Assembly: GCF_021390935.1 (NCBI RefSeq)
Contig: NZ_JAJPUI010000014.1
Coordinates: 17,999-81,998 of the forward strand
Length of the DNA stretch: 64,000 bases
Direction: 5' to 3'
Source of the DNA: Streptomyces sp. CC228A
GTDB taxonomy: Bacteria > Actinomycetota > Actinomycetes > Streptomycetales > Streptomycetaceae
A model generated the notes under the pieces. The model saw only the letters and a program-made list of their open reading frames with translations, was not told where the DNA came from and made no database searches. The translations under genes were made by a program, and so were the position numbers. Numbering within the stretch: the first letter of the stretch is position 1; each line of letters begins with the position of its first letter. This document shows, in pieces, positions 50,624 through 59,285 of the stretch.

Positions 50624-51283
50624 CTACAGCCCTTCGGGGCCCGTCGCCGGGTCGCGGGTGAGCTGCCGGATCCAGGGCGCCTCGTACCGGCCGAGCTGGA
50701 TGTTCTCGTCGTCCCAGGTGCCGTAGCGCGGGTTCACCTCGATGTCGAGGGACTCGGAGGCGGTGGAGAACAGCTCCATGAGCTTCTTCTGGCCCTCGGG
50801 GCTGTTGGTGATGCCGTGCTTGTCGGCCACCTTGTTCATGAGGATGTTGCGGCGGACGACGGTGTCGATCTCGTCGGGGGCGATGCCCTGCTGCTGGAGG
50901 AGCATCGCGGCGAACTGCGCGTCGCCGCCGTACTGCTCGGCGGCGGTCTTGCGGGTCTGCTGGACCTCCTTGCGGGTGGCGCTCACCCCGGCGTCCGCGG
51001 CGACCTTCTCGACCACCCGGTCGAAGATCATGCCGTTGAGCTTCTCCCGGCTGAGGTCGCCCGTGGCCTTGATCAGCTGCTCGGCCTGGGGTGACGCCTC
51101 CTGCGCGGCGCGGACCTCCCGGACCTGGGCCTGGAGCGCGGCGGTCTGGATGCGGTCACCGCCCACCACGGCCGCCGCCCCCGGGTGGGCCTCGCTGCCG
51201 CAGGCGGTGAGGAGCGGGGCCGCGACCAGGGCGGCGGACACGGTCAGGATCGCGGTGCGGCGGCGACGGTGCAGGCGGTGCAA
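50624..51283 (-). CDS. SurA N-terminal domain lipoprotein (peptidyl-prolyl isomerase-like chaperone)
   Basis: A 219-residue lipoprotein: basic start, hydrophobic core (ILTVSAALVAAPLLTACGSE) with lipobox LLTAC, then a SurA-type helical domain (VVGGDRIQTAALQAQVREVR, EKLNGMIFDRVVEKVAADAG, GVSATRKEVQQTRKTAAEQY, GIAPDEIDTVVRRNILMNKV). I see no parvulin domain. The start is probably TTG 51283, which has GGAGG six bases upstream. It may help fold secreted proteins. Confidence 0.88.
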   Translation of the reverse strand: MHRLHRRRRTAILTVSAALVAAPLLTACGSEAHPGAAAVVGGDRIQTAALQAQVREVRAAQEASPQAEQLIKATGDLSREKLNGMIFDRVVEKVAADAGVSATRKEVQQTRKTAAEQYGGDAQFAAMLLQQQGIAPDEIDTVVRRNILMNKVADKHGITNSPEGQKKLMELFSTASESLDIEVNPRYGTWDDENIQLGRYEAPWIRQLTRDPATGPEGL

Positions 51284-51398
51284 AGGGGGCCTCCCGGCGT
51301 GGGTCGTACGTCGGCTGGGGGTCCGGGGGCGTCCCCCGGGGAAACGCGGTAACGACCTTGCGGTGATCGATGGTAAGCAGTGGTTGTGGCCCAGGCCA

Positions 51399-51827
51399 CT
51401 ACTTCGGAGCCACTTCTGCCACATCTGCCAACGATTCACGGTCCCGGGGGGTCTCGGGACGCAGCATGATCGTCCGGGAGACGACGAAGGTGATCGGGAT
51501 CGCCGCGGCCGCCGCCAGCAGCGGCGCGTACGTGTCCGCCATCCCGGCCACGTCGACCAGCAGGTACACGCCCACCGTGGTGATCACGAAGTTCGCCGCG
51601 TTCGTCAGCGGGAACAGCAGGAACTTCCGCCACGTGGGCCGGGTGCGGTAGGTGAAGTGGCTGTTCAGGAAGAACGAGCCCACCATCGACAGCAGGAACG
51701 CGACGACGTGCGCGGCGACGTACGGCAGGCCCAGCGCCAGGAACAGCAGGTACATGCCGTAGTACGTGCCGGTGTTCACCACCCCCACGAGGGCGAACCT
51801 GACGATCTGGCCGCTGACGCCGGTCAT
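51399..51827 (-). CDS. GtrA-family membrane protein
   Basis: A 142-residue protein with four hydrophobic segments of the GtrA family: IVRFALVGVVNTGTYYGMYL, YVAAHVVAFLLSMVGSFFLN, FLLFPLTNAANFVITTVGVY and TYAPLLAAAAAIPITFVVSR, with the NSHFTYRTRPTW motif between. GtrA proteins help move polyprenyl-linked glucose or similar sugars. ATG 51827 overlaps the stop of the glycosyltransferase (ATGA), so the two are coupled. Confidence 0.92.
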   Translation of the reverse strand: MTGVSGQIVRFALVGVVNTGTYYGMYLLFLALGLPYVAAHVVAFLLSMVGSFFLNSHFTYRTRPTWRKFLLFPLTNAANFVITTVGVYLLVDVAGMADTYAPLLAAAAAIPITFVVSRTIMLRPETPRDRESLADVAEVAPK

Positions 51828-52816
51828 GTGCGCGTGAGCTCCTCTGCGGACGGTCGGCGGACCCGGCGGGCCGGCCGGCGCGCCGGCGCGGCGTCGGTCT
51901 CCTGCACCAGGAAGTGCGGGCGCCGCTTCACCTCGTAGTAGATACGGCCCACATACTCCCCGATGACGCCGAGCATCACCATCTGGACCCCTGCGAGGGC
52001 GGTGACCGCCACCAGGAGGGTGGTGTATCCGGGGGTGTCGACACCGTTCACGAGGGCGTCGCCGACGATCCATGCCGCATACACGCAAGCCGCGGCGACC
52101 AGTGCCATTCCGAGGTAGAGCGCGGCCCTGAGCGGTTTGTTGTTGAAGGACAGCAGGCCGTCGAGGCCGTAATTGAGGAGTTTCCCGAACGTCCATTTGG
52201 AGCGGCCCTGCTCGCGGGTGGCGTTCTCGTACGAGAAGGTCGCCGTGCGGAATCCGACCCAGGCGAAGAGGCCCTTCGAGAAGCGGTTGTACTCGGTGAG
52301 GTCCAGGACCGCGTCGACGGTGCGCCGGGACAGCAGCCGGAAGTCGCCGACGCCGTCGACGAGCTCCACGTCGACGAGCCGGTTGATCACCCGGTAGTAG
52401 GCGCGGGCCAGCAGGGTGCGGGTGACGCGGTCGCCGGTGCGGCTGCGGCGGGCGATCACCTGGTCGTGGCCCTCTGCGTGCAGCTCCAGCATGCGGCCCA
52501 CCAGCTCGGGCGGGTGCTGGAGGTCGGCGTCCATGAGGACCACCGCGTCGCCCTCGGCGTGCCGCAGCCCGGCGAGGATGGCGGCCTCCTTGCCGAAGTT
52601 CCGGCTGAAGGAGACGTAGCGGACGCGGGGGTCCGCGGCGGCCCGCTCGCGCAGCAGGGCGAGCGTCCCGTCGCGACTGCCGTCGTCGACGTAGACGAGC
52701 TCGCATTCCACTCCGTATCCGGAGATCTCCTCGGTCACCCGCTCGTGGAAGCGGCCGATGATCTCTTCCTCGTCGAAGCACGGCACCACAATCGAGATCA
52801 GCACGGCGTTCACCAC
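51824..52816 (-). CDS. Family 2 glycosyltransferase (DPM1/GtrB-like)
   Basis: A 330-residue polyprenyl-phosphate sugar transferase. The GT-A fold shows ISIVVPCFDEEEIIGRFHER, LVYVDDGSRDGTLALLRERA, SFSRNFGKEAAILAGLRHAE and VLMDADLQHPPELVGRMLEL, containing the DxD-type metal site. Two C-terminal membrane helices (about 230-290) anchor it (ALYLGMALVAAACVYAAWIV; LLVAVTALAGVQMVMLGVIG). It would load a sugar on undecaprenyl phosphate for flipping by the coupled GtrA. GTG 52816 or the adjacent GTG is the start; the YfhO gene is divergent. Confidence 0.93.
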   Translation of the reverse strand: MVNAVLISIVVPCFDEEEIIGRFHERVTEEISGYGVECELVYVDDGSRDGTLALLRERAAADPRVRYVSFSRNFGKEAAILAGLRHAEGDAVVLMDADLQHPPELVGRMLELHAEGHDQVIARRSRTGDRVTRTLLARAYYRVINRLVDVELVDGVGDFRLLSRRTVDAVLDLTEYNRFSKGLFAWVGFRTATFSYENATREQGRSKWTFGKLLNYGLDGLLSFNNKPLRAALYLGMALVAAACVYAAWIVGDALVNGVDTPGYTTLLVAVTALAGVQMVMLGVIGEYVGRIYYEVKRRPHFLVQETDAAPARRPARRVRRPSAEELTRT

Positions 52817-52928
52817 ATCCCCGGCGCGTGTCGGGTGCGCGGGCGTCCCATTGCGCGCAGACGGACATCCGGTGAACTCGCCTGCGGGCGGGCGATTTCC
52901 CCGTCAGCGCGCTGGCATATTTCGGGGC

Positions 52929-55442
52929 GTGGTTCCGTCCCCGACTTCCGCCGCGACTCCCTCCGCCGCACCGCCCTCCGCCGCCGGGCCCTCCCCCGGG
53001 CGCCGGCCCCGCGCGGCCGCCGCCCGGGTGGGCGGTCCCGCCGCGTTCCTCGTCGCGCTCGCCGTGTGCGCGGGCGACGCCGCGGCCCGCACCTTCCCCT
53101 TCGGGGAGCGCACCCGCGCCGTGAACGACCTGGGCAACCAGTTCGTGCCGTACCACGCGTACCTGTGGGACCTGCTGCACGGGCGGGCCGGCGGGCCGCT
53201 GCTGAACTGGCGGGCCGGGTTCGGCACCAGCCTGCTGCCCGACCTGGGCACGTATCTGACCAGCCCGTTCGCCCTGCTCGTCGGGGTCTTCCCGCGGGAC
53301 CGGATCGACCTCGCCGTGTACGTCGTCACGGTCCTGAAGACGTCCGCGGCCGCCGCGCTCATGGCCCTGCTGCTGCTGCGCCACGGCAGGGGGGCCGGCA
53401 GCCGGTGGGCCGCCGCCGTGCTGGGGGCGTCCTACGCGCTGTGCGGCTGGTCGGTGATCGAGGCCGCGTACAACCCGATGTGGCTGGACGGGCTCGTCGG
53501 CTTCCCGCTGCTGTGCCTGGTCGCGGAGTGGGGGCGGGAGGGCCGCCGGCCGGTGCTGGCGCCGCTGGCCGTGGCCCTGGTGTGGACGGCCAACTTCTAC
53601 ACCGCCTACATGGCGACGATCGGCGCCGCCCTGGTGCTGGCGGCCCGCGGCGGGCTGCGCATGCCGCTGCGGGTGTGGGGCAGGGCCGCGGCGACGGTGC
53701 TGCTGGGTGTCGGGCTGGCCGCGCCGGTCCTCGCGCCCGTGTTCCTGGGGTCGCGGCACGCCTACCCTGGCTGGACGCGCGCGTTCTCGCCGGCCGACTG
53801 GACCGACCTGGCGGCGCGGGCGCTCCCCGCCACGTACAGCTTCTTCACGCCGGCGCTGTTCCTGGGCGCGGGGGCGCTGCTGCTGGCCGCGGCCCTGCCC
53901 TTCCACGGGGCGTGCCGGTGCGCGAGCGGTGGGTGTGGGGCGGGCTCGCGGCGGGCGCCCTGCTGTCGCTCCAGTGGGAGCCGACGCACCTGGTGTGGCA
54001 CGTCTTCGCCACGCCGAACGGCAGCCCGTACCGGCAGACGTTCGTGGTGGCGGGGCTGGTGGTGCTGGCCGCGTGGCGTGCCGCCGCCCACGGCTGGCCG
54101 GGCGCGCGGGCGCTGCTCGGCGGCGCCGGCGTACTGGCCGCGGTGGCGCTCGCCGCCGTGTACAGCCCGCTGTCCACGGGACCGGCGTTCGCGCTGTTCG
54201 GCGGCGGCCTCGCGGTGGCGGCGTGCGGGGTGCTGCTGCTGCGCCGGCGGGGCGGCGCGCGGGCCGTGCGGGCGGCGGGCGGGGTGCTGCTGGCCGGCGC
54301 GCTGGTCGTGCAGGCCGCCGCCACCACGGCGTACGCCGACCGGGAGCGGCCCGCGCGGCTCGACCACTACCCGCCGTGGGGCGCGCGGCACACCGAGCGG
54401 GCCGGCGCCCTGGCGGCGGCCGACGGGTGGCCGCGGTACCGCACCGACCCGGGGCGGCCCGAGATCACCGGCAACGACCCGCTGCTGCTCGGCGGCCAGG
54501 GCGCGTCGTACTACAGCAGCCACACCCCGGACGTGTGGACCAGGACGCTGGCCGCGCTCGGCGGCGGCTGGACGTCGAACGGCCGCAATGTGCAGAGCCT
54601 CGACAACCCGGTCACGGACGCGCTGTTCTCGGTGGGCGCCCGCTGGCGGGAGGGGGACGGGATCGTCCGGAACGCGCGGGTGCTGCCGCTGGTCACCGTG
54701 CGGACCGGCCTGTCGGAGGGGGCGCGGCGGGCGCTGCGGTACGGGCCGTCCGCGTTCCGCAACCAGGAGCTGCTGCTCGGCGCCCGCGTCTACGACCTGC
54801 CCACCGACGGCGTGTGCCCGGTCGGCAGCGACGTCTTCGTGTGGGCGCCGGACTTCACCGGCACGGCCCGCCTCGGCACCGGGGGCCGCACGGCCGAAGC
54901 TGCGCGGCGGGCTGCCCCGGCGGCGGGCCGCCATGGAGGCGCTCGGCCCGCAGGTCGCGGCGGGCACGAAGGTGGCGTGGCGCGGCAGGGGCGCGGTGCC
55001 GCAGGGCAGTGTCGGCTGCCTGGACCGCGGCCGGTTCGCGGCGGCGGTCGCCGCGCTGGAGGCGGCGGCGGGCGGTGCTCCGGCGGTGGACGTGCGGAGC
55101 GACGGGGTCCGCGCCGTGTTCCCGGCGGGCGCGGACGGTCTGGCCGTGCTGGCGGCGCCCCGCATCGCGGGTTGGCGGTGCCAGGGCAGGCCGGCGGGCG
55201 AGTACCTGGGCCTGGTCGCCGTGGAGCTGTCCGGGCGGACCGCGCTGAGCTGCACGTTCCGGCCGCCGGGGCTGCGTGCCGGGCTCGCCGCCGGGGTGGG
55301 TGCGCTGCTCGTCTGGGCGGCCTGGGGCGTCCTGCGGGCGCGGCGGCGCGCCGGGGCTGCGGGCGCCGCGCCGGAGGCGGCCACGGGGAGTTCACCCGTA
55401 CGACACCGTGCCGTCGGCCGGGAGCCGATCGACGCGGCGTAG
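52929..55442 (+). CDS. YfhO family membrane glycosyltransferase-like protein, frameshifted
   Basis: About 840 residues with 10 or more membrane segments in the first 470 (AFLVALAVCAGDAA, LVGVFPRDRIDLAVYVVTVL, AAVLGASYALCGWSVIEAAY, LAVALVWTANFYTAYMATIG and so on), then an outer domain. The YfhO motifs NDLGNQFVPYHAYLWDLLHG and LNWRAGFGTSLLPDLGTYLT are near the start. The frame changes near 53930 (after LLLAAALPFHGA; continuation VRERWVWGGLAAGALLSLQW) and again near 54890 (PKLRGGLPRRRAAMEALGPQ). YfhO proteins in Gram-positives glycosylate teichoic acids using polyprenyl-linked sugars, which fits the divergent GtrA/GT2 pair. The 52929 GTG start is tentative. Confidence 0.8.
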   Translation: MVPSPTSAATPSAAPPSAAGPSPGRRPRAAAARVGGPAAFLVALAVCAGDAAARTFPFGERTRAVNDLGNQFVPYHAYLWDLLHGRAGGPLLNWRAGFGTSLLPDLGTYLTSPFALLVGVFPRDRIDLAVYVVTVLKTSAAAALMALLLLRHGRGAGSRWAAAVLGASYALCGWSVIEAAYNPMWLDGLVGFPLLCLVAEWGREGRRPVLAPLAVALVWTANFYTAYMATIGAALVLAARGGLRMPLRVWGRAAATVLLGVGLAAPVLAPVFLGSRHAYPGWTRAFSPADWTDLAARALPATYSFFTPALFLGAGALLLAAALPFHGACRCASGGCGAGSRRAPCCRSSGSRRTWCGTSSPRRTAARTGRRSWWRGWWCWPRGVPPPTAGRARGRCSAAPAYWPRWRSPPCTARCPRDRRSRCSAAASRWRRAGCCCCAGGAARGPCGRRAGCCWPARWSCRPPPPRRTPTGSGPRGSTTTRRGARGTPSGPAPWRRPTGGRGTAPTRGGPRSPATTRCCSAARARRTTAATPRTCGPGRWPRSAAAGRRTAAMCRASTTRSRTRCSRWAPAGGRGTGSSGTRGCCRWSPCGPACRRGRGGRCGTGRPRSATRSCCSAPASTTCPPTACARSAATSSCGRRTSPARPASAPGAARPKLRGGLPRRRAAMEALGPQVAAGTKVAWRGRGAVPQGSVGCLDRGRFAAAVAALEAAAGGAPAVDVRSDGVRAVFPAGADGLAVLAAPRIAGWRCQGRPAGEYLGLVAVELSGRTALSCTFRPPGLRAGLAAGVGALLVWAAWGVLRARRRAGAAGAAPEAATGSSPVRHRAVGREPIDAA

Positions 55443-55452
55443 CTTGCCCGGC

Positions 55453-56418
55453 ATGGCCTCTCTTCTGAGTAACCGGCTGGTGACGCGGGTGCTGCGGCCG
55501 GCGTTCACCCTGGTCGAGCAGCGTATGGAGCGTGTGACGCACGCGTTCCAGAAGGATCTGGACGCCCTGCACCACGAGGTGGCCGATCTGCGGCGGCAGA
55601 GCTACGGGCTGGGCCTGCTGCTCGGCGAGCCGGGGCGGGACGGCCACCGCATGCCGACGGCCCCTCAGGTGGACCGGCTGGTGGGCGAGGTGTGCGCGGT
55701 GACGGGTGCGCCCGCCGAGCGGGCGCGGGGCGATGTCGCGGTGGTGTACCGGCAGGTGGTGGCGCTGGAGGCCCTGGGTGTGGGGGCGGTCGGCGGGGCC
55801 CTGTCGGACGTGTGCGGGCGGCTGGCGGCGGTGCCGCTGCTGGCCGGCCGGGGCGGCGGGGACGTGCTGGAGGTGCTGGAGGCGGGCGCCGGGCACGGGC
55901 TGTTCGCGGCGGCGCTGCGGCGGATGCTGGGGCGCGGGGGCGTCGAGGCGCGGCTGACCCTGGTGGACGCGCCGGAGGGGGCGGCGCCCCGCGAGGAGGC
56001 GGTGCGGGCGAACCTGGCGCTGGGCGGCGCCGACGGCGGGGCCGCCCGGCTGGTGCGGGGCGCGCTCGCGGACGCGGAGGTGCGGGCGCGGCTGGCGGAC
56101 CGGCGCTACGGGGTGGTGCTGCTGGCCGACGCGCGGGACGCGGAGGCGGTACGGGACCTGGCGGCGCCGGGCGCCCTGGTGGTCGTTCCCGCGGGGGCGC
56201 CGGGCCCGGACGCCGCCCCTTCCGCTCCCGGCGGCGGCGCGGGGCTCCCCGACCACCGGGCGGCCGCGGGCGGTCAGGGCGCGGCGGACCCGGTGCGGGC
56301 CGCGGGCACGACCCTGGTGGAGGACAGGCCCCCGTCCGAGGACGGCCCGACCGGGTCTGCGGTGCGGGGCACGCACCTCGGCCGGGTCGCGGACTCGGCG
56401 TACTTCCGGACCGTCTGA
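55453..56418 (+). CDS. Rossmann methyltransferase-like protein
   Basis: A 321-residue protein. A helical N-terminus (LVEQRMERVTHAFQKDLDAL) leads to a SAM-dependent methyltransferase-like domain: VLEVLEAGAGHGLFAAALRR (glycine motif, about residue 145), ARLTLVDAPEGAAPREEAVR, LADRRYGVVLLADARDAEAV and DLAAPGALVVVPAGAPGPDA. The C-terminus is Ala/Gly/Pro-rich and ends ADSAYFRTV. ATG 55453 follows the YfhO stop by ten bases, so the two are likely an operon. Substrate unknown; a role in the same glycan path is an inference. Confidence 0.7.
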   Translation: MASLLSNRLVTRVLRPAFTLVEQRMERVTHAFQKDLDALHHEVADLRRQSYGLGLLLGEPGRDGHRMPTAPQVDRLVGEVCAVTGAPAERARGDVAVVYRQVVALEALGVGAVGGALSDVCGRLAAVPLLAGRGGGDVLEVLEAGAGHGLFAAALRRMLGRGGVEARLTLVDAPEGAAPREEAVRANLALGGADGGAARLVRGALADAEVRARLADRRYGVVLLADARDAEAVRDLAAPGALVVVPAGAPGPDAAPSAPGGGAGLPDHRAAAGGQGAADPVRAAGTTLVEDRPPSEDGPTGSAVRGTHLGRVADSAYFRTV

Positions 56419-56598
56419 GGCGTCCGGCCGGGGCGTGCGGCCGGGGCGTGCGGCCGGGCCGTCCGGGGCCTGCGGCCGGGCCCGCTGAGGCCGCGCCGCT
56501 CCCTGGTCACCGGCCGCCGACGACCGGGTCCCCCGACGGCCCGCGGCCCGCCGGTCACCAGCCGCTACGGGGCCCCTGACGGCCCGTGGCCTTCCGGG

Positions 56599-58213
56599 TC
56601 ACCGGCCGCGGACCTGCTGCTGGTGGTGGAGGGCGCGGCGGAGCTCCGCCGGGAGCGGGTGGTAGGGCCCGTACACCCGCTCCGTGTCGTACAGCAGGTT
56701 CTGGAACTGCTGGTGGGCCGCGCTGTGCTCGCCGGTGGTGAGCAGCAGGTGGCCGATGCGGTGCCGGATGTCGAAGGCCCTGGACGGGTCGCCGCCCGGC
56801 TGCCGGGCGCTGCTCTCGTGGTACGGCAGGAGCGCCCGGTACTCCGCGAGCGCGGCGGCGGCCTCGCCGAGCTGCTCCAGGCAGAGGGCCGCGTCGTACC
56901 GGTACCGGAGGGTCTGCGGGTCGCCGGGGCCGGCCTCGGCGGCGCGCTCGTCGGCGAGGCGGCGCAGCTCGGGCAGGGCCCGCCGGTACTGGCCGTCGTC
57001 CATGAGCGTCGTCGCGTACTGCCGGCGCAGGATCCGCACCACCGCCGACTGCTCGCCGTGCTCGGCGGCGGCCGCCGGGAGGATCGCGCCCAGCAGGTCG
57101 ACGGCCTGCGTGATGCGGCCCTCCCCAGCAGGCGCTTCACCTCGTCGACGGCCGACGCCACGTCGGTGCGGGACGCGGCGGGGGCGGGCACGGACGGCGG
57201 CCGCGCCGGCGGGGCGGCACGGGCAGCGGCGTCCGCTGCGGGGGCGGGGTCCCCTGCGGTACGGGCTGGGGAGCGGGGACGGGGGCGGCGGGGCCCGCGG
57301 GGCGGTCGGGCCAGGGGGCCAGCGGCCGCAGGAACGGCCGCGTCGGATCCATCGGTGCCGGCACCGGCACCGCGGACCGGTCCGGCAGGAGCGGCGCCAG
57401 CGCCTCGTACACCTCCTGCGCGCCGGACGGCCGGTCCTTCGGGTCCTTGGCGAGGAGCCGCAGCACCAGGGCCTCCAGCGGCTCGGGCACCTCGGGGCGC
57501 AGTTGCCGGACGGGCGGCGGCGCCTCGTACAGATGGCGGTGCAGCACGCCGAGGACGGTGGAGGCGGCGAAGGGCACGTTGCCGCTGAGCAGTTCGTGCA
57601 GCAGCACCCCGAGGGCGTACAGGTCGGTGCACGGGCCGACGGCGCCGCCCATGGCCTGCTCGGGCGCCATGTAGGCGGGGCTGCCGATGGGCGATCCGGT
57701 GTGGGTGAGCCGGGTGGTGTCGGTGTCCAGGACGGAGGCGATGCCCAGGTCGAGCACGGTGACGGTGCCGTCGGGCTTCACCATGACGTTCCGCGGCTTG
57801 AGGTCGCGGTGCACGATGGGCACGGCGTGCACGGCGGCGAGGACCGCGCACAGCTGGGCGGCGACGGCCACCGCCCACGGCCAGGGGTAGGGGTCGTGCT
57901 CAGCCAGGTGGTCGGCGAGGTCGGCGCCCTCGACGTACTGCATGACGAGGTACAGGTCGTCGCCGTCGCTGCCCGCGTCGTGGACGGTGACCAGCCCCGG
58001 GTGGGCGACCTGGGCGGTGACGCGGCACTCGCGGACGAAGCGGCGGCGCATCTCCTCCGCGGCGGTGGCGGGCGCCATGTGGTCGGGGCGCAGCAGCTTG
58101 ACGGCGACCCGGCGGTCGAGCCGCCGGTCGTAGGCCGTCCAGACCTGGCCCATGCCGCCCTGGCCGATGATGCCGGAGAGTTCGTACCGGTCGGTGATGA
58201 CCCGTCCGTTCAC
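56599..58213 (-). CDS. Ser/Thr protein kinase with C-terminal tetratricopeptide-like region, frameshifted
   Basis: The N-terminal Hanks-type kinase domain is complete: ELSGIIGQGGMGQVWTAYDR (Gly loop), RRVAVKLLRPDHM (Lys), VPIVHRDLKPRNVMVKPDGT (catalytic HRD), VTVLDLGIASVLD (DLG) and GSPAYMAPEQAMGGAVGPCT (activation loop). A Pro-rich linker follows and the frame stops at 57137, but VASAVDEVKRLLG reads in a second frame and the C-terminal helical region (ILRRQYATTLMDDGQYRRAL; LGEAAAALAEYRALLPYHES; HLLLTTGEHSAAHQQFQNLL) in a third, ending 56599. Two one-base deletions explain it. The C-terminus resembles TPR repeats. GTG 58213 overlaps the stop of the membrane partner (GTGA). Confidence 0.8.
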
Positions 58214-58869
58214 GGGCGCTCGTCTTTGCGGAGGAGGTCGCTGAGCTCGTCGAGTTCGGCGCGGACCTGGTGGATGCGCGACGACGGCGGGCCCTGCGGC
58301 CGGGGCGTCGCCTGCGGCTGCGGGGTGGCGTGCGGCGGGGTGTGCGCATGCGGGGCCGCCGACGTGTGCGGCGGCGGTGTCCGCGTGTGCGGGGGCGTCT
58401 GCGCGTACGGGTTGGGCTGCGGCGGCCGGGCCTGCCCCGCCTGCTGCGGGTAGCCGTAGCCGCCCGGCGCCGGAGTCTGCGGGTGGGTGCGGGCGTACGG
58501 CGACGGCGCTGCGGGGACGCGCGCCGGGGCGGTGCTCCCGGTGTCGTGGTGGCGGATGTCCGCGTACAGGAAGTACCCGGTGAACAGCGCCGCGTTCAGC
58601 AGCATGGCGCCGGCGGCGAAGCTGTTGCGCACGGACTCCGGGTCGGAGCTCGTGAGCATCAGGCAGCCGATCGTGGTCACGATCGACAGGCCGAACAGCC
58701 ACCAGTCGCGGGGGCGCCGCGTGACGATCGCCAGCCGCAGCATCGCGGCGCCGGTGAGGAAGCCGATGCTCAGCAGCGGCAGCACGGCGAACAGCACGCG
58801 CCACACGACGACGTGCGTGGGCGTGCGCCGTGGCGGCGGGGTGCCGGGGCCGTGGCCGTAGCCGTACAT
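58210..58869 (-). CDS. Membrane protein coupled to the Ser/Thr kinase
   Basis: A 219-residue protein with four hydrophobic segments in the first 125 residues (VVVWRVLFAVLPLLSIGFLT; WWLFGLSIVTTIGCLMLTSS; FAAGAMLLNAALFTGYFLYA) and a Pro/His/Thr-rich cytoplasmic tail of about 80 residues ending IHQVRAELDELSDLLRKDER. ATG 58869 has AGGAGGGCGCC upstream. The gene precedes the kinase with a four-base overlap, so it is probably its membrane sensor or substrate; the tail contains many possible Ser/Thr phospho-sites. Confidence 0.8.
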   Translation of the reverse strand: MYGYGHGPGTPPPRRTPTHVVVWRVLFAVLPLLSIGFLTGAAMLRLAIVTRRPRDWWLFGLSIVTTIGCLMLTSSDPESVRNSFAAGAMLLNAALFTGYFLYADIRHHDTGSTAPARVPAAPSPYARTHPQTPAPGGYGYPQQAGQARPPQPNPYAQTPPHTRTPPPHTSAAPHAHTPPHATPQPQATPRPQGPPSSRIHQVRAELDELSDLLRKDERP

Positions 58870-59285
58870 GGCGCCCTCCTGACGACGTGTGGGTGACGTG
58901 GTCGAGGGTATACAGCCACGCCGACATCCACCCCGACCTGTACCCGACCTGTGACCCTGCCGCGGGCCCGCGGCCCTGGCGGGGCCGCGGGGGCGTGCGC
59001 GGGGTGGGGCCGGCGGGGTCGAGGCCGCGGTGGGGACCGGTCGGTGCGGCTCGGTCGGCGGGGGTCTGCCGTACGGGCGGAGCGGAGCCGCGGCCCCGCC
59101 CAAGGGCGGCAGCTCCGGTACGGGTACCGGCCCCGGCACTCGGTGCTCGGTGCTCGGCGCCCGGCGCTCGGCGCCCGGCGGGGAGGCGACCGCGCCTCGG
59201 GCGCGCCGCCCGAGCCGAACCCGTGTGAGCGAGGCCCCGCTCGCGCGCCACGGGCAGCGCGCGAGCGGGGCGGTCGCGGAGGTGG
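58870..59285. other. Intergenic region, GC-rich, no gene supported
   Basis: A 416-base gap between the methyltransferase stop and the membrane-protein start, both leftward. It contains the short repeat CTCGGTGCTCGGCGCCCGGCG near 59140-59180. Open frames are low-complexity and lack good ribosome binding sites. Confidence 0.55.
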
